Notes: generated by a model not told the origin, from the letters alone. DNA of 35,258 bases from an uncultured Cyclobacteriaceae bacterium (GCA_937958005.1 CALGOB010000265.1:1-35258), one strand, 5' to 3'. Positions 1-8,235 are shown, counted from the stretch's first letter. A program made the numbers and translations.

Positions 1-460
1 GATCTATTTAAGGCTTCGTCTAAGCAAGGTCTTCTGCAAGAGACCTTGCGTTTTTTAGTCTCACCAATACTGGTTGTTTAAAGCTTAACACCCTATTTTT
101 CATGATCCCATCCTATCTGTTGCTTAAAAGGCAACAAGGTCTCTTGCAGAAGACCTTATTGCGAATCCGGCATTTTGGAAATCAATACATCATATTTATT
201 AAGTGCCTAAATCAATAAGCGAAATAGGGAGTTTAAGTTGATAATCAGTTTAATCAATTGATCTATTTAAGATTTCGTTTAAGCAAGGTCTGCTGCAAGA
301 GGCTTTGCGTTTTTTATTCTCACCAATCCTGTTTGATTAAAGCTTGGCACCTTATTTTTCATGATCCCATCCTATTTGTTGCTCATCTAAATGGCAACAA
401 GGTCTCTTGCAGAAGACCTTATTGCGAATCCGACATTTTGGAATTCAATATAACCTATTT

Positions 461-507
461 AACTAGAATATGCTTAGCTGTTCGTATTTATAGTTTGGAT
501 GACTTTC
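461..507 (-). pseudogene. Duplicated 3' tail of ogt (copy in unit 2)
   Basis: These 47 bases are identical to 952-998, which encode the last 14 codons and stop of the ogt-type gene just to the right. The copy has no gene body: to its right the sequence switches straight into the next repeat unit. It is best read as a gene end swept into the array by tandem duplication. Confidence 0.8.
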
Positions 508-720
508 GTCTAAGCAAGGTCTTCTGCAAGAGACCTTGCGTTTTTTAGTCTCACCAATCCTGGTTGATTAAAGCTTGGCACCTTATTTTTCATGATTCCA
601 TCCTATCTGTGACTCATCTAAATGGCAACAAGGTCTCTTGCAGAAGACCTTATTGCGAATCCGGCATTTTAGCAAACTAATATATCCTATTTATTAAGTG
701 CCTAAATCGATAACCTATTT

Positions 721-767
721 AACTAGAACATGCTTATTTGTTCGTATTTATAGTTTGGATGACTTTC
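721..767 (-). pseudogene. Duplicated 3' tail of ogt (copy in unit 3)
   Basis: Same 47-base block as 952-998 with three substitutions (near 729 and 736-737), again lacking the gene body and joined directly to the next array unit. Its divergence suggests it is older than, or not derived by the same event as, the identical copy at 461-507. Confidence 0.75.
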
Positions 768-953
768 GTCTAAGCAAGGTCTTCTGCAAGAGACCTTGCG
801 TTTTTAGTCTCACCAATCCTGCTTGATTAAAGTTTGACAGCCTTATTTTTCATGATCCCATTCTATCTGTTACTCATCTAAATGGCAACAAGGTCTCTTG
901 CAGAAGACCTTATTGCGAATCCGACATTTTGGAATTCAATATAACCTATTTAA

Positions 954-1445
954 CTAGAATATGCTTAGCTGTTCGTATTTATAGTTTGGATGACTTTCAT
1001 GACGTAACAACCATTGCTTTTTATCTATGCCCCAGGCATAACCTGTTAGAGATCCGTCTGACCCAATGACCCGATGACAAGGTATAATAATAGCTAAGTT
1101 GTTTTTACCATTGGCAGTCCCTACTGCTCTTATTGCCTTCATATCTCCCAGTGCGATTGAAAGGTCTTTATAGGTAACAGAAGTACCATACGGGATTTTA
1201 GCAACTTCCTCCCAAACCCGCTGTTGAAAAATGGTTCCTTCATTTTTCAAGGGTAAGTCGAAAGCTTTTCTTACTCCTTCAAAATACTCATCCAACTGTT
1301 TGATCACTTGATCAAAAAGAGGTAATTCACAAATAGAAATCTCATTTTGTTGCCTAAAAGAAAGCCCTGTAAGTGCTTCACCATCACTTGAAAGTAAAAG
1401 TGTACCTACAGGGCTTTTGTATGTTTGATAAAGTACTTCCTCCAA
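954..1445 (-). CDS. ogt: Methylated-DNA--protein-cysteine methyltransferase
   Basis: Suicide DNA repair protein that moves alkyl groups from O6-alkylguanine (and O4-alkylthymine) onto its own cysteine. The signature IPCHRVIGSDGSLTGY is present with acceptor Cys123, and the Arg106 region RAVGTANGKN matches the DNA-binding helix. At 163 aa it has the normal length for the single-domain Ogt/MGMT form, with no Ada-type regulatory domain. It is last in a minus-strand run, starting 2 bp after the preceding stop, so probably co-transcribed with envelope genes. The odd part is the C-terminus: residues 150-163 lie inside a block repeated in the neighbouring array. These residues are beyond the catalytic core, so activity should be unaffected. 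Confidence 0.93.
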   Translation of the reverse strand: MEEVLYQTYKSPVGTLLLSSDGEALTGLSFRQQNEISICELPLFDQVIKQLDEYFEGVRKAFDLPLKNEGTIFQQRVWEEVAKIPYGTSVTYKDLSIALGDMKAIRAVGTANGKNNLAIIIPCHRVIGSDGSLTGYAWGIDKKQWLLRHESHPNYKYEQLSIF

Positions 1446-1447
1446 AA

Positions 1448-2290
1448 TTACCTTCCCATCGGATTCTGTAATTGGAAGCTGATTTGCTTATAGTTTGCAG
1501 GTGCCTTGAATTCACTCAGTGAAAAATTTACCTTTTCCGCTTTCGAAACAATCAATTCAGCACTTGCCGAGCCTTTACTATTATAACTGACCGTTTTTAC
1601 CGGAATCCCTTTGCTAAACATTGGGTTATCCTTTCCTGATAAATTGCTAAATACTGAAGCCCCGGGGATCATCCCTTCTATACCTGCAAGGTATTTATCC
1701 AGTAGGGTTGCCAACTTGGTCACTGCAGCAATATCATTTTGTTTGATTCCCAATACACTAAAGTCAACAATATTAGTATCAAATAATCGTTTTCCTTGTT
1801 CGTAAGTAGCCTTGTATTCAGTAGTCTTCCAATTATTAATTTTAACACCATTGACTCCTGTTTTGTAGGAAATCCCTTTCGGCTTACCATTCACTAAAGG
1901 AGCTAATTTTTCTTTTTGTTCTTCAGGCATATTTTCAAAGAATGCTTTTGCAATAGCTTTCATGGAATTTAATTGTTCGCTTATTTCCTGTAGTTCCTTT
2001 TCACGAAATATGCTGTATTGCTTTTTCTGGTGATCTATTAGGGTAATCACATTCGTATTTGCATCAAATGTAATGGTCACTTTATTACTCCCTTGAACTG
2101 CTTGCAATACCAATTCTGATTCGCCAATAAACATGGTAGTAGGTGATCCAGCATCACCGCTACTGGTTTTGCTCAGCGCAACTAATTTAAGGCCAGGGCT
2201 TGCTAATCTTTCTTCTTCATTTGAATCAGCGATCGTACTTAGGCAGACTACAAACAATAGCACTGCACTTAATATTATTTTCTTTTTCAT
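1448..2290 (-). CDS. Secreted DUF4412-like protein
   Basis: A 280-aa protein with a clear N-terminal signal peptide (basic MKKK then a hydrophobic stretch to about residue 21), so exported to the periplasm or beyond. The middle has a segment of the type 'VTITFDANTNVITLID' followed by a helical, charged section and beta-rich C-terminal part, reminiscent of DUF4412/LolA-like beta-sheet proteins of Bacteroidota. No catalytic motif is seen. It lies 15 bp after the lipoprotein gene at 2306-3100 and 2 bp before ogt, which implies one operon. The family call is tentative; export is well supported. Confidence 0.6.
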   Translation of the reverse strand: MKKKIILSAVLLFVVCLSTIADSNEEERLASPGLKLVALSKTSSGDAGSPTTMFIGESELVLQAVQGSNKVTITFDANTNVITLIDHQKKQYSIFREKELQEISEQLNSMKAIAKAFFENMPEEQKEKLAPLVNGKPKGISYKTGVNGVKINNWKTTEYKATYEQGKRLFDTNIVDFSVLGIKQNDIAAVTKLATLLDKYLAGIEGMIPGASVFSNLSGKDNPMFSKGIPVKTVSYNSKGSASAELIVSKAEKVNFSLSEFKAPANYKQISFQLQNPMGR

Positions 2291-2305
2291 AAATTTCTTT
2301 TCTAT

Positions 2306-3100
2306 TTAAAAGTTAAACAGCTTATCCATTGGTTTATCAGCTACATTTAACTCAGTAATATCACGTGGGCCTCTCTCAGAAGCCAGTAGCAAACCATTAT
2401 AATCTTTATAATCATCCCAAGGTCGGTTAAAGATCGGTTTCTCTTGATCTTTTTCACGGAAAAATGCCCATTGAGCAACTAATTTCCTTTCCTTGGAAAC
2501 ATATACTTCGTATTTATTTTGAGGAGTATCTCCTACCTCTGTAAAAGTTAATTGCAAAACATGTGCCATTTCCCCAGTTAGTGTCGTGTCTTGCCTTGCA
2601 TATTGAAGTGTAACACCTGAGTCTTTAAGTTTAAAAGGCATCACCACCCAGTAAGAATCATTAATCCAGACAGACTTACCAATTTTGCCATATTTAGCTA
2701 ACGAATCTGGGTGGTTGATATTTTTTCCATCCATATCCAACTGTACTTTAGTAGAGTCATGAATATTTAAAGCTATTCTCAAAGGTTTCGGTGAATTTAG
2801 AAAATCTATGTTGACATTACCACTTGGCTTATCCCAAACTAACTTTCTTGCACCAAAAAAATTCCATGAAAGTGTTTTCATATTATCCCATGCTTGTCTT
2901 CCACCCATCTGTTGCATGACTTCATCCGCAATCTTTATCGCTTGCTCGTCAGATTCATCTAAGTTAAAACCAGGTGAGGCAGGGTTTAAAATTTGCGGCT
3001 CACTTTCTTTTTCCTTTACAGTAGACTGATTGCCCGATTGATTGTTACACCCGTAACACAAAAAAAGTGCAACAAAAACATGATACCAAGTATTTTTCAT
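2306..3100 (-). CDS. Lipoprotein, possible DUF6503/LolA-like
   Basis: A 264-aa protein beginning with a lipoprotein signal (hydrophobic stretch ending in CYGC, predicted lipidated Cys18) and a low-complexity N/Q/S/E linker, so probably anchored in the outer membrane. The mature part starts with a helix containing 'MGGRQAWDNMKTL' followed by many beta strands rich in W and K, as in LolA/outer-membrane-lipoprotein-like folds and the Bacteroidota family DUF6503. No enzyme motif is visible. It sits between the LVIVD lipoproteins and the DUF4412-like gene on the same strand, so the group may be an envelope operon. The fold is inferred; the substrate is unknown. Confidence 0.55.
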   Translation of the reverse strand: MKNTWYHVFVALFLCYGCNNQSGNQSTVKEKESEPQILNPASPGFNLDESDEQAIKIADEVMQQMGGRQAWDNMKTLSWNFFGARKLVWDKPSGNVNIDFLNSPKPLRIALNIHDSTKVQLDMDGKNINHPDSLAKYGKIGKSVWINDSYWVVMPFKLKDSGVTLQYARQDTTLTGEMAHVLQLTFTEVGDTPQNKYEVYVSKERKLVAQWAFFREKDQEKPIFNRPWDDYKDYNGLLLASERGPRDITELNVADKPMDKLFNF

Positions 3101-3167
3101 AGTTCGTTGTTATTCTAGCACTAAGTGAAGATATTTTCTCCACAAATAAAAATTTTAGGCCGTCGGG

Positions 3168-3935
3168 TTACAAACTTATCGGGACATTACTAAGGAGCAG
3201 CAACTCTTCGTCAGTACATCGGAATTGGTAAATACCATCTGCTCCCGTTAATATTAATAGATCATCTCTTATTAGTACATCATTAGCAGTAAATTGGGCA
3301 TAGGTAGTATCTAATACTGGATCTTCAGGGTCTGTTATGTCAAACTGAAGCAAGCCAGAAGGACCATCACAAACAAATAGTTTATCATTGCACCCTGTTG
3401 CTAGCCCTCTTGGATTAGTAAGTGGTATTTCCCTTACTAAAAAGGTATTAAAAGGATCTGCTACATTAATAATATCTAACACATTTAGTCGAAAGAAATT
3501 GTTGCAAGATACTCCATCACGTATGGTAACATAGGCATAGTCATCTTTCACCACAACGGGGTCACAGCCCGTGGCATGCTGAAAGAATGTAGTCCTAACA
3601 GGAACTTCAGGATCTGAAATATCATAAATAAATAAAGCACTGTTAGATCCTATAAAAAGTTGATCTTTATAGGGAAATATTGTTTCTATACCCGTACCAA
3701 TAGTCACTATTTCCAATGGTTCCGGTTTAGCTAAATCTGAAATATCAATAGGGATAATGCTGGTTGAGTTAACTGCATATAAATGATTATTTACTATAGT
3801 GAAACTGGCCAATGATCCTCCACTGGATGTATTTCCCCCTACATTAAAATCGTTAAAGTTGCTTTCTATACAACTAGACAAAAATGTTAAAAGAAATAAG
3901 CAACTTAAAAGGTTAGTTTTTATTGTTTGAAACAT
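3168..3935 (-). CDS. LVIVD-repeat lipoprotein
   Basis: A 255-aa lipoprotein: hydrophobic signal followed by LSSC (lipidated Cys about 22) and a Gly/Ser-rich linker. The rest is a series of short beta repeats in which a strand of the type 'LYAVNSTSIIPIDISD' or 'LFIYDISDPEVPV' is followed by 'DP..P', the hallmark of LVIVD (PF08309) propeller-like repeats; at least four are visible. Such proteins are surface or periplasmic and of unknown function. The start overlaps the end of the upstream LVIVD gene by 16 bp (3920-3935), which implies translational coupling. Confidence 0.75.
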   Translation of the reverse strand: MFQTIKTNLLSCLFLLTFLSSCIESNFNDFNVGGNTSSGGSLASFTIVNNHLYAVNSTSIIPIDISDLAKPEPLEIVTIGTGIETIFPYKDQLFIGSNSALFIYDISDPEVPVRTTFFQHATGCDPVVVKDDYAYVTIRDGVSCNNFFRLNVLDIINVADPFNTFLVREIPLTNPRGLATGCNDKLFVCDGPSGLLQFDITDPEDPVLDTTYAQFTANDVLIRDDLLILTGADGIYQFRCTDEELLLLSNVPISL

Positions 3936-4462
3936 CTTGGTCTATTTAAAATTCTTGACTCCCAACCTACTACTACCCCTCTTGAAGGATCCACACATTC
4001 AAAATAAATGTTGTTACCAGGAGGTGCAAGACCGTTCTGCATCGCATCGGAAAGTCTTTCAATAAGAGAAATTCCTCCATTACTTTCTAACTTGAAAGAT
4101 ATCATGTCATTGTAATTATTAGCAAAAAACACACCATCTTTAACCGCAATGTCTGTATTGCCAGGTATATTGACAAACAACATGTTGTTAGGGTTTGAAG
4201 GGTTAGTATTATCAATGAGGTGAAAACCTTCATTGATTATGGTGACTATCAGAAAGTTCTGATAAGTAAAGATCTTTCCTGGATTTACTATGTCTTTGGC
4301 TTCAGAGACGGATATTTGATAAGCTATTTCTTCGCTTTGATAGATAGGTGACATCCCATTTACCGAACCACTTGGTCTGCTAGCTCGTGATCCGTCATCT
4401 TCTACACAGGAGAGTAAGAAAGAGCTACAGAAAATCAATATAATGATACGGTTCAAAATCAT
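3920..4462 (-). CDS. Short LVIVD-repeat lipoprotein
   Basis: A 180-aa lipoprotein with signal ending in LLSC (Cys about 19). It shows LVIVD-type repeats ('LIVTIINEGFHLIDNTNPSNP', 'VFFANNYNDMISF') and ends in a segment with CVDPSRGVVVGW and a late Cys near 'PRCFKQ', so two cysteines may pair after export. It is first in the minus-strand run that leads to ogt and overlaps the next LVIVD gene by 16 bp. Only two or three repeats are present, too few for a closed propeller alone, so it could partner with the downstream protein. Function unknown. Confidence 0.7.
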   Translation of the reverse strand: MILNRIIILIFCSSFLLSCVEDDGSRASRPSGSVNGMSPIYQSEEIAYQISVSEAKDIVNPGKIFTYQNFLIVTIINEGFHLIDNTNPSNPNNMLFVNIPGNTDIAVKDGVFFANNYNDMISFKLESNGGISLIERLSDAMQNGLAPPGNNIYFECVDPSRGVVVGWESRILNRPRCFKQ

Positions 4463-4560
4463 TTTTCAGAAAGTTTAGTAACTAATAGACTCAGATAGTT
4501 TCTAAATGGTTGGATATGTGATCGCCTCAAAGAGATTCCCTTGTCGCAACTGAAAATTTT

Positions 4561-4890
4561 AATCCCTAAGGGATATTAATTCCCCGACTCTAGAGTCGAT
4601 CATTAAATTATTGCCCATAGATACCCCGTACCCTTGGGTCGGGGTTGGTTCATTCTCTATAGATATTAATCGGTTTGACATCCCGACTCTTCAGCGGGCA
4701 CTAATGCTCCTTTGCGGTGGCGCTGAGTGAATTATTAAATGATTGCCCATAGATACACCCTTACCGTTCTGAGAGCTCCGTAAATTTCTCAGTACCAATG
4801 GGTTGGGTTCATTGGTCAACTCAGCATCCTTTAGTACTAACTGAAGAATTTGAAGGTGCTCGAATAGGGGAATTAATATCCCTAGGTTAA
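4561..4890. mobile_element. MITE-like element with 17-bp terminal inverted repeats
   Basis: A non-coding stretch bounded by perfect 17-bp inverted repeats, AGGGATATTAATTCCCC at 4569-4585 and its complement at 4867-4883. The left end carries three hairpins in a row: 4562-4574 (ATCCCT/AGGGAT), 4585-4598 (a perfect palindrome around TCTAGA) and 4624-4645 (CCCCG with CGGGG). Inside, a block beginning 'attgcccatagata' occurs twice (near 4610 and 4753), each followed by a 'gggttggttcatt'-like segment, so the element is partly an internal duplication. The left ~93 bp recurs at 12510-12606. No transposase gene is inside, which fits a non-autonomous element. Together with 4463-4560, where nothing is seen, it explains the gene-free gap. 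Confidence 0.7.
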
Positions 4891-4901
4891 GTCAAGTACA
4901 C

Positions 4902-4927
4902 AAAAAACCCCTTTCATCTCAGGGGTT
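4902..4927 (-). terminator. Intrinsic terminator after the 4962-5504 gene
   Basis: On the minus strand AACCCCT pairs with AGGGGTT around an 8-base loop and is followed by six T. It lies about 35 bp past the stop codon at 4962. Confidence 0.75.
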
Positions 4928-4961
4928 CCAATACTGCAAAAATCAAGTAATTAAAAAATAC

Positions 4962-5504
4962 CTACTTATAAGTAATTTCATACCAACTATCATCTGCTCC
5001 ATCTTTTCTGGAAGGTTTGCCTGGGGCCAATTCTACTACAACTGCCGCTTCAAATTTACGGGCTAAAGCAGTGATTAATCCTTTATCTAATTCTTCTGGA
5101 TAAGGGTTTCTGCAATGTAAAATTAGTTTTTTATTGGTCTTATCATGTTCACTCAATTTATAAAAACCAAAATCTCCACCTCTATGATTCATTTTATAAG
5201 CCATGTCTAGCATATTCAAAGCTTTTTCAATACTATCAATTCCAGGAGGGAAAATGGCATTTTCAGGAACATTCTTTCCAATCATGAATAAGGTATTGGA
5301 TCCAAACTTTTCTGCAATGATTTTCTGTGAATCTAATACACTTTGCTGGCTATACCATTTCTCCGGCTTAATATCCTTGAGCCCATTTTCTGCCAAAATT
5401 TCTAAGGCTTTATCTTTCATATAAGAAGGAAAGGATTTGATAGTTACCATCATTGATTGACCTATCACCTCAACACCGGGTTCAAATGCTTTATATTCTG
5501 CCAT
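4962..5504 (-). CDS. Unassigned small protein, possibly V4R/heme-NO-binding-like
   Basis: A 180-aa cytoplasmic protein without signal peptide or membrane segment. It has an alternating helix/strand pattern: 'DIKPEKWYSQQSVLD', 'LFMIGKNVPENAIFPP', 'YKMNHRGGDFGFYKL', 'CRNPYPEELDKGLI' and a C-terminal 'RKDGADDSWYEITY'. The order (helical start, Gly-rich centre, conserved end of the 'R..G.d...y.i' type) recalls 4-vinyl-reductase (V4R) and heme-NO-binding small-ligand sensors, but no decisive motif is present. It is downstream of, and separated by a terminator from, the heme-oxygenase-like gene, so it is probably transcribed on its own, with its own terminator at 4902-4927. The family call is weak; that it is a real gene is clear from the strong terminator and codon pattern. 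Confidence 0.6.
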   Translation of the reverse strand: MAEYKAFEPGVEVIGQSMMVTIKSFPSYMKDKALEILAENGLKDIKPEKWYSQQSVLDSQKIIAEKFGSNTLFMIGKNVPENAIFPPGIDSIEKALNMLDMAYKMNHRGGDFGFYKLSEHDKTNKKLILHCRNPYPEELDKGLITALARKFEAAVVVELAPGKPSRKDGADDSWYEITYK

Positions 5505-5647
5505 AATTATTAATCTATTTTATCTTTAGCTAATTAAAACGATGAGTAATATAATTCCATTGAAAGAAAACAGCAAAGTTTAAAGGGGGTAAATCACTAT
5601 TAATGGAGTCACTTTTTCGATGAAAATAGCAAGTCTTTCGACAATGT

Positions 5648-5689
5648 AAAAAAAAAGGAGCTTATACTTTTTGCATTCGTATAAACACC
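5648..5689 (-). terminator. Intrinsic terminator after the 5717-6412 gene
   Basis: On the minus strand the arm at 5679-5689 pairs with 5657-5667 over 11 positions (one mismatch, one G-U) around an 11-base loop, followed by nine T. It starts about 28 bp past the stop at 5717 and separates this gene from 4962-5504. Confidence 0.75.
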
Positions 5690-5716
5690 TTTTATCATAT
5701 GATAATAATAATGCAA

Positions 5717-6412
5717 TTATGCCTTCGACCAGTTATCTGCCATCTTATACATTTGTTCAAATAACTGATTAACAATAATGATCATGTCCTTCTTGTATTC
5801 ATCAGGTAACTGATTAACTAAGTCCATTATCTCATCATCACTAATACCTGTAGTGTGCCCTTCTTCGCTTTCTTCATGAAGTTTGCCAAAATAATGAAGT
5901 TTATCATAAAGATCATGTTCTTTCAAAACAGGGTGAATTGCTTCCTTGAATTTATCAAAGGTCATTTCCAATACTTCAATCATTAGCATTCTAGCCACTG
6001 GGTTATTGAAATTTTGAATATGCCTTGCAAAAAGATAAATAGTCTGCCTCACTTCATAAGAACTATCATCCCAGACTTCTTTGGGAAGATCCATTGCTTT
6101 CTGAGCACTAAAACTGGAAGCAATAGTTTCTAAATCATTTAGATACCATTTCCAGTGATAATTATCTTCATCACTGTGTGTGTTGATACTTTCTTCCATT
6201 TCACTTTGTGGATACTCATAACGAACCATTTCCATTAGGTCTTTAAAACCTAATACAAAAAATAGCATTTTTGGAATGAATTTCATTTTCTCTTCTACGG
6301 AGGATTTACCTCTTAATTTTTCATGAAGAGGATTATAAGCAAATTTTTCTACTCCTACATAAAATTCTTCATGCAATTTAGCATTAACGTCTTCTTGAGT
6401 TAGTACAATCAT
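5717..6412 (-). CDS. Heme-oxygenase-like (HDO-type) helical protein
   Basis: A 231-aa, almost entirely alpha-helical protein without signal peptide. His and acidic residues sit at helix positions suited to metal binding: H79, D81, E82 and H86 in 'THSDEDNYHW', E146/E149 in 'MIEVLEMTF', and H179, E180, H186 in 'KLHEESEEGHTTG'. That spacing (helix with E/D..H, then E, then H...H) is the pattern of the heme-oxygenase-like diiron oxidase/oxygenase superfamily, which also includes TenA- and PqqC-like folds. The metal content is inferred. It follows the FAD oxidoreductase gene by 64 bp on the same strand and ends at a terminator, so the two are probably one transcript and may act on the same small molecule. 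Confidence 0.6.
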   Translation of the reverse strand: MIVLTQEDVNAKLHEEFYVGVEKFAYNPLHEKLRGKSSVEEKMKFIPKMLFFVLGFKDLMEMVRYEYPQSEMEESINTHSDEDNYHWKWYLNDLETIASSFSAQKAMDLPKEVWDDSSYEVRQTIYLFARHIQNFNNPVARMLMIEVLEMTFDKFKEAIHPVLKEHDLYDKLHYFGKLHEESEEGHTTGISDDEIMDLVNQLPDEYKKDMIIIVNQLFEQMYKMADNWSKA

Positions 6413-6476
6413 AATAATTAGTAATTTAAAAATGCGTAATAAAAATAATTTACGTAATCAGTATTAATCTTTAATC

Positions 6477-7895
6477 TTAAACAACATACCTACCTTTTGA
6501 TAGAATATGGTGGTGGTCAAAAACATTCTTTAGGTCGCTGATAAATTTCAATTCTGGGTAATCATGCATTTTCAAATACGATTCCATATTTTCTATATCT
6601 AGCCTATATGGAAAAATATCAAACTCTCTCAATTTGGACAGTAATGCTTTAGCCCATTGTGAAGCTTTGGTAATTTCTTCTTGGTTATTTCTATCAAAAT
6701 GAACTCTAACAAATACTTCCAATGAATATTTATTTAATGCGATGATTGAAAAAACGGGATCTAGGCCCCAATCAATAGTAAAATCTTTTATTTTATTGAT
6801 TACCATAGCTGCGTCTTTTGTAAAAGGTACCACAGGTAAGACACACCTGAATCCTGGTACACTTTTGTATTTATCTATGTCTACATCGTTTGGTGTCATT
6901 TTAATGCCAAAGGCATTTGCCCAAGACAATAGTGTTTCATCACATGGCTCACCACTATATCTTTTCATTCGTGCTGTTACTGGTAATAGCTCACCTGATT
7001 GATCTTCTTCAGAATGATATTCCTTAACTTCAACTGAACATTTTTGAAGTGCATGCAAGAGTGTTTCTGTTTTTATTGTGCGTAACGGTTTTTCTCCATA
7101 AATAACAAACCATGCATACCAAGATTCTTGTCTTATATCTTCTCTTTTGCTAAACAACTCATGTATTTTTGGATCATTATGGCTATCTATTTCCAAAGAG
7201 CAGTTAACAATGTCTTTCTTGTTTTGTTCTGCATATGTTGCAATAAAAGTACCCAATTGCTCTTTATCTATCTTTATTAAATGTAAACTAAAAGGTTGTT
7301 TTGGGATCAAATTAATTACTGCTTCTGTTATTATTCCAAAATTTGATTGTGTAAATAAATGCGTTAGATCTGGGCCAAGTCCATACTTATAATATGAAAG
7401 ATTCCCCTTACTCCTCATAGAACCAAACCCTGTAGATATCTCGTCTCCATTGGCTAACAGTACTTTCAATTCACGTAAATCATCCGCTCTATGGCCGTTT
7501 TTACCAGATCCCCTCTCCATCATATTACCTATAATAGATGAATGAGCATCACTACCAGTAACGTTTAGCATAAGTGATGGAGCGTGTTCCTCTAGGTAGT
7601 CATAAAGCTGCTTCTGTGTTACTCCTGGTTGTACTCTAGCGTAAGCTAATTCAACATTTACATCAAGAACCTTATCCAGCTTATGTAAATCTATTATAGC
7701 CGCGTCATTGACTGGCAATTTGGAACCCAACCCCCAATTATGTCCTGTTGAAATAGGAGAGATCTGTATCTTATTTTCGTTAGCCCAAAGAACAACCTCT
7801 TTCAAATCTTGAATTGAAGTTGGTAAGAATACATTCTCAATTTTTCTAACTGGGAATTCAGTAATATTTTTCTGGTACGATGTTACGTCGATCAT
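6477..7895 (-). CDS. FAD-linked oxidoreductase, VAO/4-cresol dehydrogenase-like
   Basis: A 472-aa flavoprotein of the PCMH/vanillyl-alcohol-oxidase superfamily. The N-terminal FAD domain has 'PISTGHNWGLGS' near residues 42-53, 'VQPGVTQKQLYDYL', 'GNMMERGSGKNGHRADDL', and a 'YGLGPDLTHLFTQSNFGIIT' segment, which matches 4-cresol dehydrogenase and eugenol hydroxylase subunits rather than berberine-bridge enzymes. The C-terminal half is the substrate cap. Typical substrates are para-substituted phenols oxidised at the side chain; the actual substrate here is unknown. No cytochrome partner gene is present nearby, so either oxygen is the acceptor or the partner is elsewhere. It is first in a minus-strand unit with the heme-oxygenase-like gene 64 bp downstream. 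Confidence 0.8.
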   Translation of the reverse strand: MIDVTSYQKNITEFPVRKIENVFLPTSIQDLKEVVLWANENKIQISPISTGHNWGLGSKLPVNDAAIIDLHKLDKVLDVNVELAYARVQPGVTQKQLYDYLEEHAPSLMLNVTGSDAHSSIIGNMMERGSGKNGHRADDLRELKVLLANGDEISTGFGSMRSKGNLSYYKYGLGPDLTHLFTQSNFGIITEAVINLIPKQPFSLHLIKIDKEQLGTFIATYAEQNKKDIVNCSLEIDSHNDPKIHELFSKREDIRQESWYAWFVIYGEKPLRTIKTETLLHALQKCSVEVKEYHSEEDQSGELLPVTARMKRYSGEPCDETLLSWANAFGIKMTPNDVDIDKYKSVPGFRCVLPVVPFTKDAAMVINKIKDFTIDWGLDPVFSIIALNKYSLEVFVRVHFDRNNQEEITKASQWAKALLSKLREFDIFPYRLDIENMESYLKMHDYPELKFISDLKNVFDHHHILSKGRYVV

Positions 7896-8167
7896 ATTTC
7901 TTTCAACAAATGCGTAAAAGGATACTATAGCTGATAATGGTAATTAATACACTATTTAAATGTATTAGATCCTTAAATTAAGGAATTTTACCAACAATCT
8001 TACTCATTCAACGAAAAAATGTCAAACATTATATACGTACATGACAGTTTATCCAAATAATTTACTATTTCTTAAACAGTTTAAACTTTAATGATGTTTA
8101 TACTAGTTGTGATTAAGAAACTTATGATCGGAATAGACTTTTTAACACGGGATAAGCCTACATTTAC

Positions 8168-8205
8168 GCATTAGACTTTTAAGAGAAGTCATAGATAGCT
8201 GTTTT
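8168..8205. repeat. Short dispersed repeat (second copy at 29912-29950)
   Basis: A 20-base exact match beginning gcattagactttta to 29912-29931, continuing with weaker similarity for about 18 bases. The other copy lies inside a 90-bp inverted-repeat element; here the flanking arms are not preserved. Confidence 0.55.
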
Positions 8206-8235
8206 ACCGATTTAAGTATAAAAGAGCGTATTATA

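Larger units (their letters stand above)
1..998. repeat. REPIN-like tandem array (four units, eight hairpin arms)
   Basis: Four tandem units of about 230-260 bp fill this stretch, starting near 20, 280, 510 and 770; the window opens inside the end of an earlier unit. Each unit has a left hairpin (24-49, 283-308, 514-539, 774-799; stem GCAAGGTCT with AGACCTTGC) and about 90 bp later a right hairpin (136-157, 399-420, 630-651, 890-911) that is its reverse complement. Every left arm is followed on the plus strand by a run of five or six T, so each looks like a plus-strand intrinsic terminator. Two REP-like palindromes in inverted orientation around a short spacer is the layout of a REPIN. No RAYT-type transposase is visible here. 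Units 2 to 4 end in a copy of the ogt 3' end. No gene is supported in 1-953. Confidence 0.85.

Noticed and set aside
258-548. 96-aa open frame on the plus strand inside the array
   Set aside because: It runs through repeat arms and a copied ogt tail read backwards; no gene-like composition and not preserved across the other units.
1-950. CRISPR array
   Set aside because: Units are 230-260 bp, the 'spacers' are themselves repeated, and the conserved parts are inverted hairpin pairs; no cas genes are nearby.
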